DNA from: Halioglobus sp.
Lineage (GTDB): Bacteria; Pseudomonadota; Gammaproteobacteria; Pseudomonadales; Halieaceae
Length of the DNA stretch: 64,000 bases
Assembly: GCA_029246385.1 (NCBI GenBank)
Contig: JAQWNG010000034.1
Coordinates: 1 to 64,000, forward strand
Direction: 5' to 3'
The position numbers and the translations under genes were made by a program. Shown one piece after another: positions 1-8,205 of the stretch. The notes beneath the pieces were generated by a model that saw only the letters and a program-made list of their open reading frames with translations, was not told the DNA's origin and did not search any database. Position 1 is the stretch's first letter. Each line of letters starts with the position of its first letter.

Positions 1-438
1 GCTACCGGGAGGAATTTCGACAACAGTAGGGCCATCGCGTTCAAGGTCAAACATAACAAGTGAGTATACAGTATCGGTATTACCCGTAAGAAAAAGCGGG
101 TTTGAGTCCAGCAAGCGATCGAACATCATCACCTGATTCGATTGGTCAACGCCAATGCTTTCTACTCCGATCCGAAGCCCCTCTAAAGAGGCGGCGGGCA
201 CCATATTCAGAAACGCTTCCGTTGACCTGATAGTATCTAAATTATCGTAAACCTTGGTGACGGTTTCAGGATCCGGCATGCCATCAAAAAACGTAAGCGT
301 GCCAATGGAGGTCTCGACGCTATCGGGGGTAAGAATAGATTCGGGTATTGCAGTATTAAATCCTGGCGTTGGGTCCTGCGCAAGCGTATTGATAGACCCC
401 ATAAGAACTGCGACCAGCCACACGGCTAAATGCTTCAT
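1..438 (-). CDS. DUF1254 domain protein, 3' end outside the window
   Basis: The reading frame is open from an ATG at 438 to the left edge, giving 146 codons, so the C-terminal part lies outside the window. The N-terminus (MKHLAVWLVAVLMGS...LAQ) is a plausible secretion signal. The mature part contains a run (FLTGNTDTVYSLVMFDL, about residues 115-131) that I associate with the N-terminal DUF1254 domain; the family usually has a DUF1214 domain after it, which would be off-window. A GAGG ribosome site precedes the ATG. The gene follows the outer-membrane protein gene by 36 bases on the same strand, so the two are probably co-transcribed. Biochemical role unknown; a periplasmic location is inferred from the signal. 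Confidence 0.75.
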   Translation of the reverse strand, partial: MKHLAVWLVAVLMGSINTLAQDPTPGFNTAIPESILTPDSVETSIGTLTFFDGMPDPETVTKVYDNLDTIRSTEAFLNMVPAASLEGLRIGVESIGVDQSNQVMMFDRLLDSNPLFLTGNTDTVYSLVMFDLERDGPTVVEIPPGS

Positions 439-474
439 CACTTTTTACCTCATTACAGTTAGATTTTTTGGGCT

Positions 475-1284
475 TTACGTGTTTTTCGGAAACAGGAACG
501 TAAATTGTAAGCGCAGCCCCCAGTCGTCTGCTCCAGCGTCCGGGGAATCTGCCCAGTAGCGTGCGCCAATCCCAATTTGAAAAATCTGATCACCAGCTTT
601 AAGCATTTGCGCTACCAGCAAGTTCACGGGAACCGACCATTCATTACCTTTCCAGTTATACGTCGACTCAGTATTCAAACTAATTGTGGTTTGCGTGCTG
701 GTGACATAAGAGATAAACGGCTGAACAAACGCAGCACTAATGTCCTCGCGACTGCCGTCACCGGCAAAAGAATTGACCTGATTAACAAGTGCACCATAGG
801 TCCAAGGCCCTTGCTGTCTCAAAGCCACAGCGGTAGGTCCAGCACCCCATTTTTGGGCGCCCAGTACATCATCTGTCGCGGTGTCCAGCAACAGCACTGG
901 CCCTACCCCCCAAATCCAGCCGGATGACGTGGGTGCTTTGGGCGAAAAGAAAGCACTTTGAGTGATGTCACCTAGGCCACTCTTCTTCATACCGGGTAAC
1001 GGCATATTTTTCTGATCTATCAGCGGGAGGATAGTACGCGAGATAACATTCCAATCGTCGTTGAGCGAAATTGGAATAACGGGCTGGACGTTGACGAGCC
1101 ACCTCTCACCCTCTCCACTAGAGCCAAAATTTTCATCATAATTGGCCTGAATGGGCAAGCTGATCAGGCTGGCAATAGGGTTTGCAAGCTTCTTGGCAAG
1201 CTCTGCTTCTTCATCCGCAGATACCGCAGAAGCCACACTGAATAGGGCCATTAAAGGCATAATTACAAACCCACGAGGTTTCAT
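475..1284 (-). CDS. Outer-membrane MetA/transporter-like hypothetical protein
   Basis: A 269-residue protein with an N-terminal signal peptide ending near VSA-DEE (about residue 23). The rest is rich in alternating hydrophobic and aromatic stretches typical of an outer-membrane beta-barrel, and the C-terminus LRLQFTFLFPKNT resembles a final beta-strand. The overall look matches the family annotated as transporter or MetA-pathway-of-phenol-degradation-like proteins (Phenol_MetA_deg), whose substrate is usually unknown. AAGGAGAG precedes the ATG at 1284. It is the first gene of a likely two-gene unit with the DUF1254 gene. Family call is by pattern only. Confidence 0.65.
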   Translation of the reverse strand: MKPRGFVIMPLMALFSVASAVSADEEAELAKKLANPIASLISLPIQANYDENFGSSGEGERWLVNVQPVIPISLNDDWNVISRTILPLIDQKNMPLPGMKKSGLGDITQSAFFSPKAPTSSGWIWGVGPVLLLDTATDDVLGAQKWGAGPTAVALRQQGPWTYGALVNQVNSFAGDGSREDISAAFVQPFISYVTSTQTTISLNTESTYNWKGNEWSVPVNLLVAQMLKAGDQIFQIGIGARYWADSPDAGADDWGLRLQFTFLFPKNT

Positions 1285-1527
1285 GTTCTCTCCTTAAGCG
1301 CTAATAATGCATACTGTGTCAATACCATTACAGTCCGGCTTCCGCAGTTTTTCAACGTCACCAAATGATTAAACTTTTATGAGGCACCGCGTTTCGACGC
1401 CTGCCGACAACAGCAATGCTATTTCATGAGAAACCTTAGCTTATTTAGGCCTGCGGCGATATTCGGCAAATGCATACTTTGCGACCTCTTGTGTTGGCAA
1501 TAGTAATCCCAGATAACCGCTCTGTAA
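1285..1527. other. Intergenic region with no recognised element
   Basis: A 243-base stretch between two minus-strand genes. It should contain the promoter of the outer-membrane protein/DUF1254 unit and the 3' end of the DUF481 transcript. I see no convincing -35/-10 pair, terminator hairpin or coding signal. Confidence 0.5.
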
Positions 1528-2574
1528 TCACCATGTGTACCCTAGGCGAATTTTATATGTTTGGTCTAAGTCATCTACTCCCATAACCGCGCCAGAGTCA
1601 TACTCAAATAACATCTCAGCCGCGGCTTCCAAGTCCCACATCAGGGGAAACGACAGTCCAAACGTCGTATTCAGAATAATGTCCGAGGTATCCTTTAGAT
1701 TCCAGATGCCTAACTGGTCAAAATATAATGCTGACTTGCCGCCCAAGTAGTTGCTAGTCATATGCACATTCCACGTAGCTGCGCCATAGCGCTGCGTTTC
1801 CGCTATGTCGTATGTAGCTTTCACATAAGAAACACCAAGCTCTCCCTGCAAGGAAAAAATTGGCTTATCGTAAAACTGGCTGCCGTAGTAAGGGCCAACA
1901 ACATAACGAATATCAAGATCCTGAAACTTATCATTCTCTACAGAGACGAAAAAGCCAGTATATCTTGGGCCGGCAAGGAAATAGTCATATTTTCCAATGA
2001 TTTGCCAATTGTTAGCGCTTTGTTTGCCATTGGTCTCATCTAATTCTCCGCTAGCTTTTACTGTATATCGGTCCTGTTTACTGCGCCAAACAGGATCTAA
2101 GCGGTAGTTCAGCTCATCACTGTCTGTGTTTCCTCGCTGCAGGGCCAGAGCAAAGCTTACCGACCCTGTCCAGCGGTAGCCTTTACCAAGCTCCCAAGGT
2201 TGTGGGTTGATCACCGCCAAATCTTCGACGGGATAGGTCTGCGCAGAATCGGGAAGGACGAGGTTTTCCTGATCAATAATCAGCGACGTCGAAGCTATCA
2301 CTCTCTGGTCAGCCAAAAGCATGACCACAGGATTTTTGTTGTTCACAGACACAATGTCATCCATTGATATACTAAGCGTACCAGCAAAGCTGGTATTGAG
2401 CGTGACAAGCCGGTCCCTCACGGTGACGACGGTGCCAAACAGTCGCGAACCGTTTTTTAGCAAAAGTTCATCTTCAACCGACGTTGCTGTCTCTGCCTGC
2501 GCCCCAACCGGCATAAGAATGGCCAAAGCCCAGATAAAAATCCATGGTTTTACTGCGCTAAACAATAAACTCAT
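1528..2574 (-). CDS. DUF481 (YdiY-like) outer-membrane protein
   Basis: A 348-residue protein with a signal peptide ending near AQAETATS (about residue 28). A short N-terminal domain (about residues 30-125, LLLKNGSRLFGTVV...) resembles the small beta-fold that often precedes DUF481. The DUF481 barrel follows: SLALQRGNTDSDELNYRL-type strands, NNWQIIGKYDYFLAGPRYTGFFVS, and a final strand YKIRLGYTW ending in an aromatic residue, the usual assembly signal for outer-membrane beta-barrels. DUF481 proteins (YdiY, salt-induced outer-membrane protein) have no firmly known substrate. The gene stands alone, divergent from gor. Confidence 0.8.
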   Translation of the reverse strand: MSLLFSAVKPWIFIWALAILMPVGAQAETATSVEDELLLKNGSRLFGTVVTVRDRLVTLNTSFAGTLSISMDDIVSVNNKNPVVMLLADQRVIASTSLIIDQENLVLPDSAQTYPVEDLAVINPQPWELGKGYRWTGSVSFALALQRGNTDSDELNYRLDPVWRSKQDRYTVKASGELDETNGKQSANNWQIIGKYDYFLAGPRYTGFFVSVENDKFQDLDIRYVVGPYYGSQFYDKPIFSLQGELGVSYVKATYDIAETQRYGAATWNVHMTSNYLGGKSALYFDQLGIWNLKDTSDIILNTTFGLSFPLMWDLEAAAEMLFEYDSGAVMGVDDLDQTYKIRLGYTW

Positions 2575-2628
2575 ACTTGTCGTCTTCCATTTATTAATCT
2601 TTGGCTGATGATTATCCGGCCCACCCCC

Positions 2629-2641
2629 AACTATGATAGTT
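2629..2641. promoter_or_regulatory. 13-base inverted repeat in the DUF481/gor intergenic region
   Basis: Two 6-base perfect half-sites (AACTAT and ATAGTT) around a single central G lie between the divergent DUF481 and gor genes, 55 bases upstream of the DUF481 start. The spacing and location would fit a regulator operator, but no regulator is identified and short palindromes occur by chance. A related uninterrupted palindrome with the same half-sites occurs at 12854-12865. Confidence 0.3.
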
Positions 2642-2814
2642 CGATGTACTCAATATTTCTAGGTAGTGACACAATAACAGCGGTCGCTGCCAGTCTCTTT
2701 CGATTGCTCTTCAAATGTTGTCAAGAGATATGTAGAAGCACTGAAAATCCGGGAGCATTGGCACCAAGGGGATAGGGGCTGCTACACTTACACAATACCG
2801 TTAAAGGAAAAATC

Positions 2815-4173
2815 ATGGGCAACTTTGACTATGACCTCTTTGTAATTGGCGCCGGATCAGGCGGCGTCAGAGCAGCACGCATGTCGGCAGGTTTCGGCGC
2901 GCGAGTGGCTATAGCAGAGGATCGCTATATGGGAGGCACGTGCGTAAATGTTGGCTGCGTCCCAAAAAAGCTTTACGTCTACGCAGCCGAGTATGGGAAG
3001 GGTTTTCATGACGCCCAAGGCTTTGGCTGGGAAAGCACTGAACCCCACTTTGACTGGGCCACCCTGCGGGACAACAAACAAACTGAAATATCACGCCTGA
3101 ATTCCATTTATCGTAACCTACTGACGGATGCGAATGCACAGCTCATCGACGGAAAAGCCAGCATCGTAGACGCTCACACTGTGGCGGTCGGGACAAAGCA
3201 CTATACGGCGGGAAAAATACTGCTAGCAACAGGGGGCTGGCCACACATTCCCGATTTTGAAGGCCATGAGTACGCCCTCAGTTCAAATGAAATATTTGAC
3301 CTAGACCGCTTTCCCGAACGACTGGTTATTGTCGGTGGTGGCTACATTGCAGTCGAGTTTGCCGGTATTTTCAATAGGCTAGGTGCGAAGACGACACAAC
3401 TCTATAGAGGCCCATTATTTTTACGCGGCTTCGACAGCGACATTCGCGCTCACGCCGCACAGGAAATTCGTAAAAGCGGCATAGACCTGCGCTTTGAAAT
3501 CAATGTGCAATCAATCACCCCCGATAGTGACGCTTTAAACGTTACGTTAACAGATGGCTCTGAACTGCAGGCTGATGCAGTGCTGTGCGCTACGGGACGC
3601 AAGGCTAACCTCGATGGGCTAGGACTAAAAAATGTGGATATACGACTTAGTCAGCGAGGCGCAGTAGAAGTCGACGAATTTTTTTGCACCAGCGAGCCCA
3701 CCATATTTGCCCTCGGAGACGTGACCGGAGGCATTGAACTCACACCCGTGGCTCTCGCCCAGGGTATGGCTTTCGCCAGACGTAATTTCGGTAGCCGTGA
3801 GCAGCAGGTCGATTACGACTTCATACCGACGGCCGTATTCTGTCAGCCCACCATCGGCACCGTAGGTTTCACAGAAGAGGAGGCTCACGCCAGATTCGGC
3901 GATATCCGCCTGTTCAAGTCTAGCTTTCGACCTATGAAGCACACCCTCAGCGGCAGAGATGAAAAAGCTTTTATGAAAATTGTTGTCGACGCCAGCACCG
4001 ACCGAGTCGTCGGTGTACATATGATGGGGCCTGATGCTGCAGAGATACTGCAAGGCATCGCCATCGCGATGCGTGCCGGTGCTACCAAAGCGATCTTTGA
4101 CACAACGATTGGCATCCATCCGACCACCGCTGAGGAACTCGTCACCATGCGCGAACCCTGGGTAGACAGTTAA
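2815..4173 (+). CDS. gor: Glutathione-disulfide reductase
   Basis: Reduces glutathione disulfide with NADPH in the cytosol. The 452-residue length matches E. coli Gor (450). Visible motifs: FAD-binding GAGSGG at residues 12-17; redox-active disulfide CVNVGC with cysteines 43 and 48; NADPH-binding VIVGGGYIAVEFAG near 172-185 followed by arginines (LYRGP...); second FAD motif around FALGDVTGG; and C-terminal GIHPTTAEE, whose histidine is the catalytic base donated to the partner subunit. AAAGGA precedes the ATG. A weak promoter candidate (TTGGCA at 2758, TACACT at 2783, spacing 19) lies upstream. The TauE/SafE gene follows after 2 bases, so they are co-transcribed. Confidence 0.96.
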   Translation: MGNFDYDLFVIGAGSGGVRAARMSAGFGARVAIAEDRYMGGTCVNVGCVPKKLYVYAAEYGKGFHDAQGFGWESTEPHFDWATLRDNKQTEISRLNSIYRNLLTDANAQLIDGKASIVDAHTVAVGTKHYTAGKILLATGGWPHIPDFEGHEYALSSNEIFDLDRFPERLVIVGGGYIAVEFAGIFNRLGAKTTQLYRGPLFLRGFDSDIRAHAAQEIRKSGIDLRFEINVQSITPDSDALNVTLTDGSELQADAVLCATGRKANLDGLGLKNVDIRLSQRGAVEVDEFFCTSEPTIFALGDVTGGIELTPVALAQGMAFARRNFGSREQQVDYDFIPTAVFCQPTIGTVGFTEEEAHARFGDIRLFKSSFRPMKHTLSGRDEKAFMKIVVDASTDRVVGVHMMGPDAAEILQGIAIAMRAGATKAIFDTTIGIHPTTAEELVTMREPWVDS

Positions 4174-4175
4174 CT

Positions 4176-4934
4176 ATGGAATTCGATCTGTGGCAGGCAG
4201 GTCTTCTCGTAGCGGTAGGAATGGCTTCAGGGTTTCTCAATGTTGTGGCCGGTGGCGGCTCGCTCCTGACCGTCCCGGTAATGGTTTTTATGGGATTGCC
4301 CGGACCCGTGGCCAACGGCACTAACCGTATTGCTATTCTGGCACAAAATGTTACTGCAATCGCGACTTTTGCTCGTCGCGGTTTTAGAGATTTCCGACTC
4401 GGCCTAACCCTAGCAGCATGCGCACTCCCTGGCTCTGTCGCAGGCGCATTAATCGGCGTCCAACTGCAGGGCGCCTGGTTCAATCGCGCACTCGCACTTA
4501 TCATGGTAGCTGTTATGTTGGTAATGTACTTTGACAAACAGGCGGCAGAGCAACCAGAAAACTATCAGCCCACGCGCAGGCAACTCTTGTATGGTCACCT
4601 ACTGATGGTGGGCGTGGGGTTCTGGGGCGGCTTTATCCAGATTGGCGTCGGTTTCCTGATCATGCCTGTCCTGAATCGGGTAATGGGTCTCGATTTAGTT
4701 AGAACCAATATGCACAAAGTCTTCATTATCGCCCTGTACACGGTTGTCGCTCTAATAATATTTACCAATCAGCTTGAATTAATGTGGATCATCGGTATCG
4801 CGCTTGCCGTCGGAAATTCGATAGGAGGCTATTTAGGCGCCCGCTTCGCCATCAGCGGAGGTGACCGCATGATCCGGAGAGTGTTAAATTTTGTGCTTAT
4901 TATTTTTATAATAAAATTACTATTCAACTTTTAG
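4176..4934 (+). CDS. TauE/SafE (TSUP) family membrane permease
   Basis: A 252-residue polytopic membrane protein with about eight hydrophobic segments arranged as two repeats. The N-terminal repeat begins GMASGFLNVVAGGGSLLTVPVMVFMGLP, and the second carries FWGGFIQIGVGFLIMPVL; glycine-rich GGGSLLTVP-type motifs are characteristic of sulfite exporter TauE/SafE family proteins. Substrates in the family include sulfite, sulfonates and other small organic anions; nothing here decides which. It starts 2 bases after the gor stop, implying translation from the same transcript. Confidence 0.88.
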   Translation: MEFDLWQAGLLVAVGMASGFLNVVAGGGSLLTVPVMVFMGLPGPVANGTNRIAILAQNVTAIATFARRGFRDFRLGLTLAACALPGSVAGALIGVQLQGAWFNRALALIMVAVMLVMYFDKQAAEQPENYQPTRRQLLYGHLLMVGVGFWGGFIQIGVGFLIMPVLNRVMGLDLVRTNMHKVFIIALYTVVALIIFTNQLELMWIIGIALAVGNSIGGYLGARFAISGGDRMIRRVLNFVLIIFIIKLLFNF

Positions 4935-5097
4935 CACCCAAGTGCTCCTGCCCAAACCATGCCGAGATGCTTTGATTTACCACGCAAAGACAATCAACAG
5001 CATTTAGTGGCCTTAAGTGATATGAGACGCTGTGGCTATTGGCGGAAGTAACACGTAAGCTGTTGGGGCTTAATTTAGACAGCCTCAGAGGCAATTT

Positions 5098-5604
5098 GTG
5101 CTGAGATTCGTAGCGACCTTCTTACTGATACTAACAGCCCTGTTCACACTGGAAATGCTAAATCCGGTGCAGGACCATGTCATCACGCCATTTACATCCA
5201 TGTTAGCCCGTCTCAGCGCTGCACTGATTCTTCCTTTCGACAATGCGGTAATCGCGTATGGCAAAGTGCTGCAATTCAAAGACAGCGGTTTCGCCGTTTC
5301 CATTGAAGCCGGTTGCAACGGCGTAGAAGCTACCATCGTCTTAATCGCTGCGATATGTGCTTTCCCGGCTAGCTGGGGCGCCCGCCTCATCGCTATTGGC
5401 TTGGGCTTTCTCGCCATACAAGTGCTGAATATTCTGCGCATTATCACCCTGTTTTATCTGGGCGACTGGAATTTAGAGTATTTTTCCTGGATACACCTCT
5501 ATCTTTGGCCCGTTCTAATCATGCTCGACGTCATGGTCGTCTTTATCGTCTACCTCCGCTATCTGTCAAACCAACCACAGTCGCTGGAGACCGCAGTTGG
5601 TTGA
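5098..5604 (+). CDS. xrtH: Exosortase H (XrtH)
   Basis: A 168-residue multi-pass membrane protein of the short exosortase class. The transpeptidase-like catalytic triad is visible: Cys73 in EAGCNGVEA, Arg114 in LNILRIITL, and His133 in FSWIHLYLWP. Exosortases cleave and process proteins bearing a C-terminal PEP-CTERM-like sorting tag at the inner membrane; the XrtH subfamily pairs with IPTL-CTERM tags. The start is a GTG at 5098 preceded by CAGAGG. The next gene starts before this one stops and is the expected XrtH-associated membrane protein. No IPTL-CTERM substrate is visible in the window. Confidence 0.88.
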   Translation: MLRFVATFLLILTALFTLEMLNPVQDHVITPFTSMLARLSAALILPFDNAVIAYGKVLQFKDSGFAVSIEAGCNGVEATIVLIAAICAFPASWGARLIAIGLGFLAIQVLNILRIITLFYLGDWNLEYFSWIHLYLWPVLIMLDVMVVFIVYLRYLSNQPQSLETAVG

Positions 5605-6205
5605 ACAACATCACATGCGGCAGTTTTTGTTGTTCGTATTCGTTCTTTTGATTCCAACTTTTGCACTCTGGACCAGCGCTAGCGCGCCACTAGCACTTCC
5701 TGCTATCGGCCTCGTCAGCATGCTTCTGACTAACTGGTTTCCCGATGTGGTAAACGTTTTGTACGCCAGCGGTTCAGAGGCAATTTTAATGACGGAATTT
5801 GGCGAGAATGCCGGACAACTGATTCCCTTGAGCAAAGCCGACTATCGCCTAGGGTTCGAGCTGAACACACGGGTTCTTTCCTACTCGTTACCCTTCTATA
5901 CGGCCCTTCACTTTGCCACACAGAAAAAAGCCTACCTGACTGACTATATAGGGGGTGTTCTGATTCTCTACATGCTGTTCGTATTGGGGCTTCTTTGCCT
6001 GTGCCTTAAAGAGCTTATGGTTAATGTTAACGCGCCCTTTTTTAGCCAAGCAGATATTTTTGTGCCCCACGCGGAGGTAATCGCGATCGCCTACCAGTTT
6101 AGCGTGCTCATTGTTCCGACACTTGCTCCGGCGGTTCTATGGCTATGGCAAAGCAGGGACTCACAGCTACTTCAAGGGGTATTTGTCAACACCGCTGATA
6201 GCTGA
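5597..6205 (+). CDS. Exosortase H-associated membrane protein
   Basis: Up to 202 residues with four or so hydrophobic segments (about residues 8-45, 95-125 as a weaker one, 118-140 and 165-190). It overlaps xrtH by 8 bases if the TTG at 5597 is used; an ATG at 5615 (MRQFLLFVFVLLIP...) is an equally plausible start. Its position directly after xrtH and its size match the small membrane protein that commonly accompanies XrtH genes. No catalytic motif is seen; a role in the sorting complex is inferred only from the pairing. Confidence 0.7.
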   Translation: MVEQHHMRQFLLFVFVLLIPTFALWTSASAPLALPAIGLVSMLLTNWFPDVVNVLYASGSEAILMTEFGENAGQLIPLSKADYRLGFELNTRVLSYSLPFYTALHFATQKKAYLTDYIGGVLILYMLFVLGLLCLCLKELMVNVNAPFFSQADIFVPHAEVIAIAYQFSVLIVPTLAPAVLWLWQSRDSQLLQGVFVNTADS

Positions 6206-6252
6206 AAACCCGCGACACTTTCGACGTTTGGCTGCTCTTACCCACATTGCAA

Positions 6253-7056
6253 CTAATCCTTGAAGTCTGGCACTCTTCCTTCCTTACGCGCCTTAATAGC
6301 CTCTTCAAAGTTTTTGGTGGTCATGCGCACGAACAGTTGGGCATGCCCTTCATGGTTCATGTGTGAGTGCAAACTACCCGCATCCATGCCAGCCCATAGC
6401 ATCTGTTTACTCACCTCAACGCCCAGCTGACTAAAGCCATTGATACGCTCGGCAATGGCATAACATTCCTCCAGCAGTTGTCCTTGCAGGACAACCTTTG
6501 ACACCAGACCTATTCGCTGTGACTCTTCAGAATCTACGTCTCTACCCGTCAACATAATATCGAACGCACGACTGCTGCCGATAGCGCGCGGCAACAAATA
6601 ACTTAAGCCTAACTCGGCCGACGTAAGCCCATTATTAATACCCGCTGGACGAAAATACGCACTATCCGCTGCAACACGAATATCGGTCGCCATGGCCAAA
6701 CAAAATCCGCCGCCAATCGCGGGACCGTTAATCGCGCCAATGACAGGCTGGTGCATATTCTGAATGGCCTTCACGACATCGTCCAAAATTCTCATGGCGC
6801 GCCGCGCAATACCAGGAATGGTCAGACCATCAAAAATTGCTAGCCAGCCAGGGTCCTGAAGATCTGCACCCGCACAAAAACCCGCACCCGCACCGGTCAC
6901 GATCACGACCCGGGTTTCGTTGTCAAAACTGACTTCTTCCAATGCCTCTTTAAATGGCACCATCACATCAAACGCCATGGCGTTCATGCGTTCAGGTCGA
7001 TTCAAAGTAATCAGCGTGATATAGGGGCGTGGCTTTTCCACGATAACAAACGACAT
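6253..7056 (-). CDS. Crotonase-superfamily acyl-CoA enzyme (enoyl-CoA hydratase/isomerase-like)
   Basis: A 267-residue crotonase-fold protein. The CoA and oxyanion-hole motif GFCAGADL is at about 59-66 and the second oxyanion glycine region AINGPAIGGGFCLAM at about 108-122. The first catalytic glutamate of enoyl-CoA hydratase (GGGCELA motif) is replaced: the sequence reads GGGFCLAM, with Cys119 at that position. The usual second glutamate position (PEI) reads PAG (137-139). A different acid, Glu148 in GLTSAELGLSYLLPR, sits where isomerase-type members place an acidic residue. So the family is clear but hydration activity is doubtful; isomerase or another CoA reaction is possible. AAGGA precedes the ATG. 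It lies 3' of the valine operon with its own 226-base upstream gap. Confidence 0.85.
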   Translation of the reverse strand: MSFVIVEKPRPYITLITLNRPERMNAMAFDVMVPFKEALEEVSFDNETRVVIVTGAGAGFCAGADLQDPGWLAIFDGLTIPGIARRAMRILDDVVKAIQNMHQPVIGAINGPAIGGGFCLAMATDIRVAADSAYFRPAGINNGLTSAELGLSYLLPRAIGSSRAFDIMLTGRDVDSEESQRIGLVSKVVLQGQLLEECYAIAERINGFSQLGVEVSKQMLWAGMDAGSLHSHMNHEGHAQLFVRMTTKNFEEAIKARKEGRVPDFKD

Positions 7057-7180
7057 ATAAAATCCTTGCAGTAGCGCTGGATACCCCAGATTACGCTTTT
7101 GAGCACGTCTGATCTATGTCGAAATAGGCCAGCCTGAACGCGCTACCGCAGTCACTGCTAGACCCACCGGCTTTAGACGC

Positions 7181-7198
7181 CGTAAAACATGTTTTACG
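7181..7198. promoter_or_regulatory. 18-base perfect palindrome, candidate operator
   Basis: The sequence CGTAAAACATGTTTTACG is an uninterrupted perfect palindrome in the 226-base gap between mmsB and the downstream crotonase gene, 125 bases upstream of the latter's ATG. There is no T-run after it on either strand, so it is not an intrinsic terminator. Length and symmetry fit a homodimeric repressor site such as those of TetR-family fatty-acid regulators; the regulator is not identified. I saw no second copy in the window. Confidence 0.5.
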
Positions 7199-7282
7199 CC
7201 GCGGGGCCCGGTATTATGCTATTAGCGTCAAAGCCTGCTGCCTGCCTATGTAGGTGCACTGTGGCAAGGCATTTTTACCGTT

Positions 7283-8179
7283 TTAGTCGCTGCTCTCGCT
7301 CTGCAGTCTCTGCAAAATGCTGGAAAAGTCACGTTTGCCGCTGCCAGACTGCTGATGCTGACGGTAAAGCACCGCAGCCAATTGCCCCATAGCATTATCG
7401 ACGTCGCATTGCTGCGCAATTTCCATCGCCAGCCCGAGGTCCTTCACCATAAGATCAACCATGAACCCCGGCTGATAGTCGTTGCTGGCGGGGGTGGCGC
7501 CCATGACACCGGGATAAGGGTTGTAAACTTCCAGCGACCAGTTGCGGCCCGAACTGGCCAACATAATCTCAGATAACACCTTTGGATCAAGACCATTACG
7601 CGCGCCCATTTCCAGCGCCTCGCTGGTTCCAATCATATGAATAGCCAGAAGCATGTTATTGCAGCCTTTCGCAACTTGCCCGGCACCTGCAGGCCCAGCA
7701 TAAAAAATGTTTTTACCCAAATCTTTTAGAATCACCCGAGCTTTCTCAAAGGTGTCAGCACCGCCGCCACACATGAAAGCTAGGGTGCCTGCCGTGGCGG
7801 CAGCCACTCCGCCTGAAACTGGAGCGTCCATAAAGCCTATACCCGATTGGGCCGCAGCCTCACCGACCCGCCGCGCGGTCGCAGTATCAATAGTGCTGCA
7901 ATCGAGAATCGTAACGGAGCCATTCAATTTCGACAACAAACCGCCATCTCCGAGATAGAGCTCAGCAACATGCTTTCCCGCTGGCAACATCGAGATCACA
8001 TAGTCCACGCCGACCACAGCATCCGCAGCCGAATCGGCGACTGAGGCGCCCCTTTCCCGCAACTGCTCACAAGCCGCTTGCGAGAGATCGAAAACAACAA
8101 CCGAATGTCCCGCCTTGACCAGATTGATGGCCATAGGGCCACCCATGTTACCGAGACCAATGAAACCTACCTCTGCCAT
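7283..8179 (-). CDS. mmsB: 3-hydroxyisobutyrate dehydrogenase
   Basis: Oxidises 3-hydroxyisobutyrate to methylmalonate semialdehyde with NAD in valine degradation. The frame opens further upstream, but the ATG at 8179 preceded by AAGGATAACGG gives the family-standard start MAEVGFIGLGNMGGPM and 298 residues. Motifs: Rossmann GLGNMG at 8-13; substrate-binding DAPVSGG near 118; catalytic lysine region GAGQVAKGCNNML near 165-178. It follows the 3-hydroxyisobutyryl-CoA hydrolase by 26 bases in pathway order, which supports 3-hydroxyisobutyrate over other beta-hydroxyacid substrates. Confidence 0.92.
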   Translation of the reverse strand: MAEVGFIGLGNMGGPMAINLVKAGHSVVVFDLSQAACEQLRERGASVADSAADAVVGVDYVISMLPAGKHVAELYLGDGGLLSKLNGSVTILDCSTIDTATARRVGEAAAQSGIGFMDAPVSGGVAAATAGTLAFMCGGGADTFEKARVILKDLGKNIFYAGPAGAGQVAKGCNNMLLAIHMIGTSEALEMGARNGLDPKVLSEIMLASSGRNWSLEVYNPYPGVMGATPASNDYQPGFMVDLMVKDLGLAMEIAQQCDVDNAMGQLAAVLYRQHQQSGSGKRDFSSILQRLQSESSD

Positions 8180-8205
8180 TCCGTTATCCTTATAACAGTT
8201 ACGCC

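Noticed and set aside
3625-4119. 164-codon minus-strand open frame
   Set aside because: Antisense to gor, which has full motif support.
4923-4935. Small hairpin (AGCAC/GTGCT) after the TauE/SafE gene
   Set aside because: Stem of 5 with no T-run; not a convincing terminator.
7189-7392. Short plus-strand frame with Cys-rich start
   Set aside because: Overlaps the palindrome and the mmsB 3' end; no coding features or neighbours to support it.
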